A DNA stretch of 64,000 nucleotides, taken from Allolobophora icterica. Its lineage: Eukaryota > Annelida > Clitellata > Crassiclitellata > Lumbricidae. The DNA is taken from NCBI GenBank assembly GCA_963556255.1, contig OY744605.1:63749416-63813415 (forward strand). The letters are read 5' to 3'. The notes beneath the pieces are model-generated. The model was not told where the DNA came from. It worked only from the letters and a program-made list of their open reading frames with translations, and did no database searches. Within the stretch, counting starts at the first letter, position 1. Each line of letters begins with the position of its first letter. This document shows, piece by piece, positions 25,043 through 37,019 of this stretch. Position numbers and translations under genes: made by a program.

Positions 25043-25559
25043 TATAGCAAGTGACACTACATTAATGTAATTTAATGCTATACTTGAAATTTTTAAAGCG
25101 CCTCTCACGAGCTGTGAAAAGCGATGCAGAGTGTATTGCACTGTATTGTTGCATTTACATTGGATATAATGGACGGACGGGCGGATGGATGGATGGATGG
25201 ATGAATGGATGGATGAATGGGTGGATGGATGAATGGATGAATGGATGAACTATGCCTTCTGGTTCATTGTCTGCATGGTTTTCAGAATTGTTGTTTTCGT
25301 GTTGGCGCCTCGGTCGAGAGATCGTTCAGTTGATAGTATCACTCCTTTAATTGGTAGTTCGGTTCCATTCCTCAGGGGCAGCAAAGAATCATCGATCCAT
25401 TGTGAAGGTGCACGCAGGATCTGGTTCATTATAATTTTCATTATGAAAATTTTTAGACGCTATGCTAGCAGTAGCACAGAAATGCAAGTACGAGGAACGG
25501 TTAGTCAGACGTTAGGTGAAGACAGACATTCAGTATGTTTAAAAGCCAATGAGATAAAT

Positions 25560-26300
25560 AAGTGAATTTGAGGCGGCTCTTGAAGGAAGAAAAAGAGTCG
25601 GAGCATCGGAGAAACGTTGGTGTTCGACTCCATTTCTAAGGGTAGCAACATGGAATGCATCATGGCCCTTGACTGTTCTCTCAGACAAAAGACCCATAAT
25701 TATATTTCTGAAGATCGCAGAATGGGGAAAGGGAAGATAGATAACTAGTGGTTGAAGGTAAGTGGGAGTGCTTGTTGTAGGGATTCTATAAGTCAGACAG
25801 CCCAGTTTAAATCTTGTTCTAAAGTTACAGGTGGCCAATTAAGCTGAACGTGTAGAGTAAGAAGTCTGTACAAGAATTTGCACGCAGCAAGAACGACGCG
25901 AGCCAGGGTATTTTTGGATGCGTGACACTTGATGACTCCGAGATCTGAGATACCAGTGAAAACCGAGTTGGCATAGGCCAGATCGAGGCGAGAAGAGACC
26001 AGAAAACGGATAGGGTTTGTGACATGTCTTCGGTAATGCCCTGACATGATAGAAACAGGACTTGCAAAGGTGTGACATATATGCGTAGTCGTAATGTAAG
26101 CATAATGGCCAGAGTGACCCCAAGTGTTTTGACAGTTTTGATAGTGAAACAACAGTGTCAGCAAGTTCGATGCTGGAATGAGAACGGAAAGAAGGCAGGC
26201 GTTGGCGTGAGACAAACATGATTGCTTCTGATTTGTCTGGGTTTATGGCCAGATAATTGAAGCCGAACCGGACCATGCATGCTCTGAATACAGGCACTCC
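25560..26300 (-). pseudogene. CR1/L2-like LINE reverse transcriptase, frameshifted
   Basis: Reading right to left on the minus strand: FNYLAINPDKSEAIMF, the palm block 'N.L.LN..KSE', then after a frame change RHVTNPIRFLVSSRLDLAYA with NSVFTGIS, NTLARVVLAA and WPPV, and after another change FKLGCLTYR with PTYLQPLV. The order matches the last third of a CR1/L2 reverse transcriptase. At least two frame changes show decay. Confidence 0.88.
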
Positions 26301-26744
26301 TCAGGTTTCACCATGTCCGACTGATCAGCCGGTGACAGAGCAATGTGAAGCTGACGTGACGCGTGCTGAGCGCGAGCCAATAATAGGGTTTGGGACGAAG
26401 CCCCCAGTTGGGCCAAAGAAAAGCCATTGGGCTGGGAATAAGGCGAATCCTCTTAACCTCAAAACATTTGCAGTGATTCATATACTTATCGATGATCGAG
26501 TTACCATGCGTGCAATATATCCGAGAGTTCTATAGCCGACACGTTTGTCTGCTATTACCAGACACAACTTTTAAAAATGATCGAGGGCGGATTCGTAGGT
26601 CACTTTGGTCACGACCGTCGAATTGAGATGAGACCATGGCACGGGCGGTTCCTGGATCCCCCCCAATGATGGGGAGTGTATGGGAGTTGCTAATTTATCT
26701 GCATTCGACGGCCACACTATGATATTACTTTTTATTTATTTTAT

Positions 26745-26966
26745 TTATTCCGGATATTTCTATAGCGCCTCTCGAAGTCAGCTACTACTCAGAGGCGCTC
26801 CCGACTACAGCATTTTAAACTGTGCCGGAATTTTCACGCCGAAGCGCCACGAGCAATTGCGAGTGAAGGACTTGCCCAAGTTCCGTACGCAGCGGCTAAA
26901 GTGGGATTCGAACCTGCAACCCTCCGGTCACAAGGCGCCGAACTTACCACTGAGCCACCACGCCCC
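26745..26966 (-). mobile_element. tRNA-headed SINE with LINE-like tail, copy 1
   Basis: Minus strand: head GTGGTGGCTCAGTGGTAAG (A-box) and B-box GGTTCGAATCC (complement of 26904-26914), then a body with 'cttgggcaagtccttcactcg', reminiscent of CORE-SINE cores. The 3' tail is GAGGCGCTATAGAAATATCC followed by AATAAA repeats. A nearly identical copy is at 43327-43557. Confidence 0.85.
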
Positions 26967-27429
26967 ACTTTAAACATACAATAAAATGCGATACCATATA
27001 ATATATACAACACAGCACACCAATCGATAAAATACAACTCAACAAAACACGCACAGAGTATCTACTATAACCACACAGATTGCCAATACAAATAGCCACA
27101 CTAATATGACAAGCAGTGTCTGCTTTTTCAGACATTGCTGTAAACCGTGTTATTATAATTGCTTGGGAGAGGATCGTTCGATCATCACGGCGCATGCGTA
27201 CAGGCAGTCTACACGAGGAGCGACCTCTTGCAACGCCTTCAGCCAAATCCTCCTTTATCTGCGAACTGAATCGGTCTTCATCTCATTCACTCATCCATCT
27301 TCATCCGATTGACGACGCCTTCGTCTATACGTACACGGGCTTCGCATGCATTAGGCGCCAGGCCTTCTGGGACGGTAAAAGATTTCGAGACCGACGGCTC
27401 TCTTGTATAGTCTCTAACAGAAGGATTTA

Positions 27430-27512
27430 CACAACAGTACATGCACTCGTGTGTGTGTGTGTTTGTGTGTATTTGTTTGTGTGTGTGTGTGTGTGTGTCC
27501 GTGTGTGTCCGT
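27430..27512. repeat. (GT)n microsatellite
   Basis: GT repeat with TTTGTG interruptions. Confidence 0.95.
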
Positions 27513-27659
27513 GTGTTCATTCGATGAATGGGTGGAACCGTGAATCGATGAGCAGATGGTTGGATTGCCAAGGACTGTTATTGGACTCGAAAGCGCACAC
27601 GACAAATCTACGCCGTGTAAATTCATCCTTATGCTTCTTTGGCAGTTGCATAAGACGAC

Positions 27660-27965
<306 letters not shown>

Positions 27966-28059
27966 TTAACACACAGCATACGTATACCCGTACAAATAAG
28001 TGTTAATGTACACGTTCTTATGTAGTGGCCGTATGGCTTCTACCCTGTTCACATTTCAA

Positions 28060-28140
28060 TGACTTGATCGGGTGAGATCCTTCACCACCTCTGCCGTTTT
28101 AATGGGTGCCACGCCATTTAAGCCTCCCGTCTTTACGGAC
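28060..28140 (-). mobile_element. SINE 3' body fragment
   Basis: Minus strand 'aaatggcgtggcaccca', 'gaggtggtgaaggatctcac' matches the 3' part of the SINE at 22605-22800. Confidence 0.6.
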
Positions 28141-28905
28141 ATATGTGGCGGACAGACAACAAGGTTGTCTAAAGACATCATTTGTAAATAACAATTTTAT
28201 TTTAAAATAGATTCACATGCTATAGTTCCATATTTAAGTTGTTCAGTTTGTTTTAGCTTCAGCTCTAATATTTTAAAGGTTTATATATTTTAATAATTCA
28301 GTTTAATACAAGTACGTCCTTATTTCATTTCAACACTCACCTACTGTCCAACAATTCATTGCCGGCGCTCGATCAAAGAGGCCGGCTGACGCTTTAGGCA
28401 AATAAGCTAAGTTCAAGGCGCCATTTTTAAAACAACTGGTAACTGCATGGCATTAAGGGCTTCCCTATGAACTAGACTGAATTTTTACTTAGGCCGAGGT
28501 TTATCGAATATATCAATGAATTGTTGCAAAAGACAACAAAAGTGGTATACATGTCTCAAACCATAGAATGTATAGAATGTTGACAGTTGACTAAAGTCTT
28601 TCGCTCCGTGCGTCACACTTGACACTGGACCGACGAAGCGTGCGTTCTGCGTGTATACGAACCGAGAAATCTTGGTATCGTGAGGTTAGATATTATAGGT
28701 CTATATATAATTATGTACAATGCTTTCGGATGCGGGCGTATACAAATCGCCACAAATATATGTATATATATAAATTAATAAACGTATATATACATACATA
28801 CCAATGAATTCATACATACATTCCTGCATACAAGTATACATTCATTCATAAAACATGCATAAATACGTACACACATAGGGGCCTACATATGCGATACCTA
28901 CGTAC
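28141..28905. other. Region without recognised gene
   Basis: AT-rich sequence with short ATAC/CATT repeats at 28780-28870. No exon recognised. Confidence 0.4.
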
Positions 28906-28911
28906 ATGATC

Positions 28912-29215
28912 GTAATTGTAATCGTAAGCTCCAAATGTCTAAAGCGCAAATTGAAAGCTAAGCGCAGGGAACCAGTTTATTCGCGAGCGCTGCGTTGAGT
29001 CAGAGAGAGGCTGTCCAGAGAGTAAGTAGTCAAACGGAGGTTAAAGTCCAGTTGCCAGAAGGAATCAGAGTGAGGAAGCAGAGGAGCTGGTAAGGAGAGT
29101 TTCGGTTAGGTCGATGAAGATTGGAAAGCGGAGGATCAGAAATGTCAGGGTAGGACTTCTGCAAGAGTTGATACTTTAGTTTTGAGTGGAAAGCCCGAGG
29201 GTGAGAGGATTCATA
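28912..29215 (-). mobile_element. LINE (CR1/L2-like) 3' end, copy d
   Basis: The minus strand encodes AFHSKLKYQLLQKSYPD, then the tail GCGCTCGCGAATAAACTGG and TTACGATTACAATTACGA. It is the same family as the copies near 1 kb, 19 kb, 21 kb and 54 kb. Confidence 0.75.
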
Positions 29216-29428
29216 CATGCATGAATACAACATTCATAAAATTCGATTCAATTTAATTCAATTTGTTGTTCCAAAAACAACCAAGACAAACAGAAAGCTC
29301 AGACAGTGACACAACATGCAGATGTGAAGGGATACAACAGGAGACCGAAAGAGACCAAGGTCCCGCTTAATTAGGGTCGCCCATGTATCATGTATAAGAT
29401 GACAATTGGTTGATCATAGTTAAATCAA

Positions 29429-29713
29429 ATGGTTGAAGAGACATCAGCCAAACCACGTCAGACAGAACAGACAAAACCATCAAAAGAGAAAGACAAAAGA
29501 CAAAAGGCAGACAAAACAATCACAAAAGAAAAAACCTTAACTGATAAATGCACCTCTGTCGTGACCTTAGTCCACACGTTAGACGACTTGAGCAACGGTA
29601 CATTGGTACTCTTGACGCCGCGCTTCCACGGTCCAACGTATCTGACATATGAATGGCCAGTTCCGGCAGGATATGATGCTCCACTGGGAGAAATTCGCCG
29701 AACGAAATCCTGA
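29429..29713 (+). CDS. Unrecognised open frame, possibly not a gene
   Basis: A 94-codon frame from ATG to stop. The first 33 residues are Lys/Thr/Glu-rich (low complexity); the rest is a mixed composition that resembles globular protein (TLVLLTPRFHGPTYLTYEW). No motif, no clear splice sites and no neighbouring coding were recognised, so this is only a candidate. Confidence 0.15.
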   Translation: MVEETSAKPRQTEQTKPSKEKDKRQKADKTITKEKTLTDKCTSVVTLVHTLDDLSNGTLVLLTPRFHGPTYLTYEWPVPAGYDAPLGEIRRTKS

Positions 29714-30140
29714 TAGTTCGAGACGACCGGGGTCTTCGCTGTATAATATCTGGGACGTTCGACTTCGGTGAACAGTTCTAGTCAGACTTCATTTACTACT
29801 TCGGACTATTTTGATTCAAAGGCCGACTGATGCGCTGCTCTACTGAACGTATCCCTCCGCCGACCTTCCATATAACCGAATATATATATAAGATCACTAA
29901 GGTGTCGCAGTGACAGGGCATAACACGAGAATAGCTTCGTCAATCGCTGCTGTCGTTGCCTTCAATGTCATGTGAGCTGAACCATTTGCCAATTTTAGCT
30001 GTTTTGTGGATAATTTTTGCCCTTTCTTTTATTGGTGCTCCACAGCACTTTGCTTTCTGATAGACAGGAAGGGATCCCTCGGATGTCGAGGGTTGAATGC
30101 TGATCACATGACCAATCATCGTCCAATCTCTCATCTTTAT
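29714..30140. other. Region without recognised gene
   Basis: No open frame with motif and no repeat that I could identify. Confidence 0.3.
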
Positions 30141-30144
30141 TTTT

Positions 30145-30428
30145 TTATATTTTAGATGGTTTGAAGATTGTGTCGATGCACTTGATATTTTATCTGCGGG
30201 TCAAAATTTCGCTCTTATCAAAAGAAAACAATCTGGTTTCATTAGGTTTCATTCCACAGAGTCTGTTTCAACCCGGGTTATTGTTGATTTCTTTTGGGCC
30301 GTTGATTGGGGTCAGGAAACTCCGCTTGCTTTCTCTGATGTGAGTAAAGCTGTTGACAATGTCGACCACGTCATTACACTCCAGACCTAAGACAGGTTCC
30401 TTCCTTCCTGGGAGTTGCTGGTCATTAG

Positions 30429-30476
<48 letters not shown>

Positions 30477-30960
30477 CGACGATACAATGCCAAGTTGCGA
30501 GGTTATCTCCTTAGCTATGAAACATCTTAGGCGTTTTTTTCCGAATCACTTAACTGATCTGACTTGGTAACCCTTATCAGCCCCACAATATAGACTTGCA
30601 TTATAACTTGCAGCTTCACTTTCCAAGTGCCTCTTTCTCTACTTCTGTGCGTGACCTGGCTGTGACACTAGACCAGGAATTGTGTTTTTCTGGGCGCGTG
30701 AAGACAATATGTCGAACACGCTTTTATGATATTTGCGGCAGAATCGAACCATACACCACTCACCCTCTGCCAAAGCTGATATACTGCCCTGATGCATGCA
30801 TTCATGTGCATTAGGATGGACTGTGTTAATGCCATTTATGCGGACCTATCTGGTTTTTGGATTAATCAATTTCAATCAGTTTTGAAAGCAGCAGCTCGGC
30901 TAATTGGTGGGATTCCAACGTTTTGTTTTATAATCTAATTACATGCTGCATTATGTGCTG
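30145..30960 (+). pseudogene. CR1/L2-like LINE reverse transcriptase, degraded
   Basis: Encodes in order SGFIRFHSTESVSTRV, then PLAFSDVSKAVDNVDHV (the RT palm 'DLSKAFDTVDH' region), a stop, an inserted (TAA)n tract at 30430-30474, then SVRDLAVTLDQELCFSGR and KTICRTRFYD, and after a frame change NAIYADLSGF and SVLKAAARLIGGIP. This is the order of CR1/L2 elements. Stops, a frame change and a missing middle show that it is dead. The first Asp of the catalytic site is replaced in context (FSDV retained, YADD not found). Confidence 0.9.
30430..30474. repeat. (TAA)n microsatellite
   Basis: About 15 TAA units inside the LINE remnant. Confidence 0.97.
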
Positions 30961-31526
30961 TATATCTAATTACATGCTGTATTTCATGCTGTATATCTAA
31001 TTACATGCTGTATTACGTGCTGTAGGCCTATATCTAATTACATGCTGATGCGCAATTGCCTAGTCGGCTGCCTAACCATACACCACTGGCTCTCTGGCAA
31101 AGCGGCTACTACCCTGGAGTTATGTATTCCAATATAGTCTTTATCTGGCAGCTTATCTCTTCGCTCCACAACACACTGCAACACGGAAGCTTCGCCGTGT
31201 TTGTCCCCTCATGCAAAACAGAATGGCGATGACTCTAATTCGCATGCGATTGAAGAACATTGTATTCGTTTGTTTTTCTAGTGGTCTGGAATACCTCTGG
31301 CTTTTCTTGATTAATTACAATATTTATACTGTACCTATATTCAAACAACATACATGCGCACATACATTCATACGTACATACATAGGCCTACATAGGCTAC
31401 ATATATGCATACCCACAAATACATACACATACATACATATACATACCCATAACCTGTAGTCCGAAGATGTAGTCGGAAGATGCCAATTTGCATCTTGGCT
31501 TCTAAGGCCGTCAGTAGCCTCATTGT

Positions 31527-31853
31527 GTGGAAAATGAAGATCTTTTTAATCCGCGCATTCTCCTGTGGCCGTGCTACACGTGTATAGTGTCCACAAAATC
31601 AAAAAGTGGTGAAAATCGACGCAAAAGAGACGCCGCCGGCCAATCAAAGAAGCAGGAACAGATAACTCTGCTGTGGATACCTGAGACGGAAACATCAAAG
31701 CCAGAAGCCTCACAGTCGAACGGAAGATCTTCTTCCCCTCTTCCTAGACTCGAAGCTTTGAAGTCCGGAATTCAAATTAGTCGCCCAGTTAGGGTTCCTT
31801 TTGGTCATCGCGAATCTCATAGGAAACGATTTCCCCATTCATTGAAAGCCTAG
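31527..31853 (+). CDS. Unrecognised 108-codon open frame
   Basis: A basic, Ser/Arg-rich frame (KSGENRRKRDAAGQSKKQ, then SGIQISRPVRVPFGHRESHR) that is free of satellite sequence. The C-terminal 'SGIQISRPVR' vaguely resembles the end of retroelement polyproteins, but this is weak. No start context or splice sites support it. Confidence 0.2.
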   Translation: MENEDLFNPRILLWPCYTCIVSTKSKSGENRRKRDAAGQSKKQEQITLLWIPETETSKPEASQSNGRSSSPLPRLEALKSGIQISRPVRVPFGHRESHRKRFPHSLKA

Positions 31854-31944
31854 TTTTTAATGTCAGGCTATTTTTTAATCACTCTATTACCTATGAATAT
31901 TTATGTGTGCAATAGGGGCCTACCTATGAATATACATGCAATGC

Positions 31945-32061
31945 ATGTATATATACATACATACATACATACATACATACATACATACATACATACATAC
32001 ATACATACATACATACATACATACATACATACATACATACATACATACATACATACATACA

Positions 32062-32092
<31 letters not shown>

Positions 32093-32102
32093 TACATACA
32101 TA

Positions 32103-32133
<31 letters not shown>

Positions 32134-32310
32134 CATACATACATACATACATACATACATACATACATACATACATACATAATATGTACATACATACATA
32201 CATACATACATAAATAATATGTACATACATACATACATACATAATATGTACATACAAACATACATACGTACATACACACGTACGTACATAAATAATACGT
32301 ACATACATAG
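31945..32310. repeat. (CATA)n microsatellite array
   Basis: About 365 bp of CATA repeats with ATAATATG and ACGT variants. Confidence 0.98.
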
Positions 32311-32626
32311 TGAATGGTCTCAGCTGTTCATCTCCTTGTGTGGTCTGAGTTACACAGAAGTCTCATGCTGGTGGAAAGAGTTCTACATCCAAGAAGCGAG
32401 GATCAATGCAAGCTTGACAGATGCGAAGAAGTCCCAGTGATGCCTGCTGCTGCCGTATTCTAACTGGAGAAAAATGCGTCCACTGTTTTCTGTTGTTCTA
32501 ACCTCATACAGTAAAAATGCAATGAAACCAATTGGCATAACCACTTTGCAAGTGATCTCTAAGACTCATCTGGTTAATGTCCGCATCGTAGAGCATTCAG
32601 CAATTACTCTTCTTGATCTTCCAACT

Positions 32627-32938
32627 TGTATATGTTACAGGGAATGTGTATTTTCAGGGAATATGTATATTCCCTGAAAATTTCAGGGAATGTGTATAGA
32701 AGCGGGATCTATGATGAAAATGTAACTAAGACTAGAAGCTGGATTAGCGATGAAAATGTAGCTAAGGCTAGAAGCTGGATTAGCGATGAAAATGTAACTA
32801 TAAGGCTAGAAGCTGGATTAGCGATGAAAATCATATACATATTCCCTGAAATCTTCAAGTGATTTCTATACACATTCCCTGAAATTTTCAGGGAATATAC
32901 ATATTCCCTGAAAATACACATTCCCTGTAACATATACA
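32627..32938. mobile_element. Foldback element with perfect 74-bp inverted repeats
   Basis: The left arm 32627-32700 and right arm 32865-32938 are exact reverse complements over all 74 bases by hand comparison. Each arm contains nested small palindromes built from TTCAGGGAATAT and ATATTCCCTGAA. The 164-bp centre holds a 35-45-bp tandem repeat (GAAGCTGGATTAGCGATGAA) and a further stray arm-like fragment at 32832-32856. No protein is encoded. No target duplication was recognised at the outer ends. The right end abuts a (CATA)n array. I class it as a foldback or MITE-like element. Confidence 0.8.
32706..32832. repeat. Tandem repeat inside the foldback element
   Basis: Four imperfect copies of 'gatgaaaatgtaactaaggctagaagctggattagc', the unit varying from 35 to 40 bp. 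Confidence 0.85.
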
Positions 32939-32964
32939 CATGAATACATACACACAGGTCACAT

Positions 32965-33321
32965 ACATGCATACATACATACATACATACATACATACGT
33001 ACATACATACATACATACATACATACATACATACATACATACATACATACATACATACATACATACACATCATACATACATACATACATGCATACATACA
33101 TACATACATACATATGTACATACATACATACATACATACATACGTACATATATACATACATACATACATACATACATACATAGTTACATACATACATACA
33201 TACATACATACAAACATACATACATACATACATACATACATACATACATACATACATACATACATACATACATACATACATACATACATACATACATACA
33301 TACATACATACATACATACAT
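32965..33321. repeat. (CATA)n microsatellite array
   Basis: About 355 bp immediately to the right of the foldback element. Confidence 0.98.
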
Positions 33322-33735
33322 GACCCTTTGCAAGAGGTTGTGGTAACAGTGGCTCTGGTTGCTGCTTTCATCGATATGCGTACTCTGAGACAAGATTGCT
33401 GACCGTGTCCGATTTGAGTCCCTCCACACGTCTCAATACAAGTTTGGAAGACGAAGAAGAGAAATTGCTGACTGCTCTACGGTTACTGGTCGCAGGTCGG
33501 CTGAATTCAGTTACACACCCTTGTCGTCCCTCGGGCTAGACCGTCCACTACCCAGCACAGATGTTTTGCCATTGTTGGCCTTGTAACCTGGAGTAGTTTT
33601 CTTTTTCAAATCAGAAGTTAGCTAATCCGTCACCTTTCTTGTTCTGTTTTGTTTGATCGTGGGACACCTCTGCTTGATCGGAAGCTCTGCTGAGTTTTTT
33701 CTTGAAGTGCGCTTTACAGATTTTCACTTATGTTA
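33322..33735. other. Region without recognised gene between two CATA arrays
   Basis: The sequence 'gccattgttggccttgtaacctgg' and neighbours show no open frame with motif. It may be remnant retroelement sequence; not assigned. Confidence 0.3.
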
Positions 33736-33744
33736 TGCTAAACA

Positions 33745-33942
33745 TACATACACACATACATGTACATGCATACATACATAGATAGATACATACATACATA
33801 CATACATACATACATACATACATACATACATACATACATACATACATACATACATACATACATACATACATACATACATACATACATACATACATACATA
33901 CATGCATGCATGCATGCATGCATGCATACATACGTACATAAT
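33745..33942. repeat. (CATA)n/(CATG)n microsatellite array
   Basis: About 200 bp, ending in CATG-type units. Confidence 0.98.
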
Positions 33943-34349
33943 CTCTTATACACTCGTGCGATTATTTACAGGTTAAAGGTTAAGGCGGCAGGAAAGGTCA
34001 AAAGTCGAAGCAAGAGGTCAGGATCGGACTCGAAATCTAGATTTAGAGACCATTTTCTTGTATAAACCGGACGATGAATGGCTCGATTCTGCGCGTTCGT
34101 TGAGATCCGGTAAGAGTAAAGGTCAGAGGTGATAGGTAAAGTGACTGAGAGGCCACCTAGCGGTCGCTGGACGTCACGATAGCGACGCCTGTGAGGCGGC
34201 GGCGGCGGCAGCGACGACATCGGATATTTCAGCGAACGCGAGATGGCGCTACGACTGGCGTGGACTGCTGGAGTGCATCCGCCTCTCTTAGTTTCCGGTT
34301 TGATCGCGTGACCACGGAGTGATGTTCCTGAGAATGACGCCTGTGAATG

Positions 34350-34790
34350 AGCGACGAAGGGGTAGGGAAAGAGAGGGATGGAGGAGGTTGAGGGAGATGA
34401 AAAAGCAGGGGAGAGAAGAGAGGGAAAGAGAGGGACAGAGTAAGGGAGGGAGAGAAAAAGTTAATAGATTATACAAAGAGAATCAGAGTGAGAGAAAGGG
34501 AACTAGAAGAGAAGGGAAAGAAAGAAGGAGAAGATAGAAAATGAGCGAGAGGGAGAGAAGAGAAAGGAAAGTCACAAACAGAAAGAGAGGGACAGATATT
34601 TAGAAGGAGTCGGAGAGAGGCAAGAAGAGAGGAAAGGAGAAACAGGCAGAAAAAGAACGACAGAAAACGGCAGAGAATATTAAAGGAAAGTGACAGAACA
34701 GAGTGACATAGAGGGGCAGTCGTAGAGGCAGATTTATAAGGCAAAAGGATAAAGTGAGGGATGGGAAAGGGAATCAAGGAGGGAGGAGAG
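34350..34790. repeat. GA-rich purine tract
   Basis: About 440 bp of GAGAGGGA-type sequence. The open frames on both strands (for example 34469-34777 minus) are simple-sequence artefacts. Confidence 0.85.
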
Positions 34791-34999
34791 CCATCTTTGG
34801 GTTAGTTAGAACGGCCAGCGTGAAACAACCAGGCAGGTGACGACGGGAAGGCACGCGCCACACATCAACTCCCATGGGACGAGAGAATGTTCGCAGAAAC
34901 TGCTGGAGTGACGACAACAACTTGTCAGCGGTCACAGGCTCACAGCTCGACGTTTTAGTTCATTAGACGATCCATCTCACACGCATTGCATCGTAAACA

Positions 35000-35480
35000 T
35001 CGTACGGATTCATATGGTATCACATTGCGTCGTATTATATCGCATTGCATCGTGTTGTATCGCATTGTAACGCATGACATCGCATTTTTTATCGCATTGC
35101 GTCGTATTGTATTACAATGCGTATTGTATTACAATTAGTCGTATTGTATTATATTTAATTTCCTTGCGTCACATTGGTTTGTCTTGCACTGTACTGTATT
35201 GTGCTCGTAATGCGTGATATTGTATTGTATTGTATTGCAGTTTAATTTTCTTGCTCTGCTTATTTTTATGTTGTAACCCCACCTTAGGGCCTACTGTGTT
35301 GTATTGTGGCGGATTGTATTTTCCATCATTTCCTTACACTGCTTTAGTCTGGTTTGTAATGTACTTCCTTGTACTCGTCTCGTGAGTGCGCTGCGCAGTA
35401 GGCCCCTATTAGGCCTATATTCTAAATTCCTTGCAAAGCTGCCTTTGCTTTGGTCTGCAGTGTATTGTATTGTATTGTAT
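35000..35480. repeat. TGTATTG/GCATCG degenerate minisatellite
   Basis: Many copies of 5-bp-based words TATTG, CGTAT and GCATCGTA. A related TGTATTG array lies at 10832-10888. Confidence 0.75.
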
Positions 35481-35634
35481 TGTACTGCGGCATAGCACTA
35501 GTCGTAGCGAAGAAAACAGTTGTTAAAATAATGCTGCATTTTGATACTAACCGAACGCACATTATTAATAATCTAGTGTTTAGCCGTTAACATGTTATTG
35601 CTGGGTGTTAGGGCCATTGACGTTGACCTTGCCT

Positions 35635-36094
35635 CAGAGGCGCGTTTACAGAAAACGGGGCCCTAGGCACAAACATTTTTGGGGCCCTTTTGAACTTTTA
35701 GACTGGGTCTGAGACTCTGGGTTGTGTTTAGCCTATCATGTGCTACTCTGCAAAAACCCACGAACTTGAACTTGAACTTGAAGCCGTTTTTGTGAGTTTT
35801 ATTGACACTGTCACTGTAATTATGATTAGTTTTAGAATGAATGTGAAGTTATTTGATTTAATGATTTTAATTTTTTTAAACTGACATCTGGTGCTGAATC
35901 AACAATCAACGCGAAATAAGTTACTTCTTGCATAAACTGAGCTCTTAAATTGTTCCCTTTATTGTAATAAATTCATCACATATTGTGTTGAATAATTCTA
36001 TAATTGGAAAAAATATTTTCCATCGTTTGGGGTCCTCCCAGATTTTGGGGCCATAGGCGCGCGCCTAGTGCGCCTACGTGTAAACGCGCCTCTG
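35635..36094. mobile_element. hAT-like MITE, 460 bp, 8-bp TSD CCTTGCCT
   Basis: Perfect 14-bp terminal inverted repeat CAGAGGCGCGTTTA / TAAACGCGCCTCTG. Exact 8-bp duplications CCTTGCCT lie at 35627-35634 and 36095-36102. Subterminal 'ggggcccta' and 'ttttggggcc' blocks also pair. Non-coding. Confidence 0.93.
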
Positions 36095-36374
36095 CCTTGC
36101 CTTCAACCGTTTTTAATCAGCTTTAAAAAATCTAATGCGTGGGTATTTGCTGTTGAACGATGTTGTGTCATATATGAAGGAAGATTATCATCGCCTCGTA
36201 ATCCTGTGAGGTAATTAGGTCCTAGTCGAATGCGTAGGCCCTGTCAATAGTCCAAGTATTAATCTCGGGTAAAAGTCTCGCCCTTCCTTTCGCGCGAGAT
36301 AGCAAAATACCTGGATATAGCTTTACTTCTATTTACCTGGTAAGAAAATCGAATGTTGGCGTATCACCCGCAAA

Positions 36375-36430
36375 GGTCATTCATTCATTCATTCATTCAT
36401 TCAGAAGGTCATTCATTCATTCATTCAGAA
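36375..36430. repeat. (CATT)n with a duplicated GAAGGTCATTC unit
   Basis: Short tetranucleotide repeat. Confidence 0.85.
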
Positions 36431-36529
36431 GGCCATATCAGAAATAACAGGTGAGCGCGAAGTACCCTTGCAATTAGCGTAGGACCGTAGGTAGACAACT
36501 TCAAAACTTAATATATAATTTTAAGACTA

Positions 36530-36620
36530 TAATCTTTGAATTTTTTCGCGTACCACTTAGCGACAACTGGCGTACCACTTGTGGTACGCATATCACCGTT
36601 TGAAAACCGCTGGCCTAAGC
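36530..36620 (-). mobile_element. hAT-like element end (partial)
   Basis: The minus strand begins CCAGCGGTTTTCAAACGGTG and includes an inner palindrome around GTACCACAAGTGGTAC. This resembles hAT termini, but the partner end and target duplication were not found. Confidence 0.4.
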
Positions 36621-36699
36621 GACATCTATCCAGTAACAGTAGGCCTACATGGGCAGATGGCGTTTATCAATTCTGCCTTTTTGACGCATTCGTGTTCCA

Positions 36700-37019
36700 C
36701 ATAGGCGTAATTTGTGGGGGGTACGAGGGGTACCCGTACCCCCCACTTTTTGGACTGGGGGTACTGTACCCCCCACTTTTTAAACAATGTCAATCAATAT
36801 TTTTGTTATTCTGCCTTCCCAGAGAATGCAGTCTCCGCCAAAGTGCGAGTGCTTAGATACACAGGTAAATCGAGAGCCAAATTAATGAGAATACTGACAG
36901 GGAATATGTTCAAAATGGCCACCATGAGAAAAGCGAAAGTGGAGAAGAAATTGGTACCCACCACTTTTTAGACCAAAGTATTGGTACCCCCCACTTTTTA
37001 GACTAAAGTTACACCTCTG
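36700..37019. mobile_element. hAT-like MITE, 320 bp, 8-bp TSD GTGTTCCA
   Basis: Ends CATAGGCGTAATTTG and AGTTACACCTCTG form imperfect inverted repeats. Exact 8-bp duplications GTGTTCCA flank it at 36692-36699 and 37020-37027. Four 'GTACC(C)CCCACTTTTT' blocks occur inside, two near each end. Confidence 0.9.

Noticed and set aside
24288..25047. 192- and 197-codon frames with RTDG/SVRP repeats
   Set aside because: They are translations of GGAC/GAAT microsatellites and triplet tracts.
34319..34777. Frames on both strands across the GA-rich tract
   Set aside because: Low-complexity sequence without motif or splice context.
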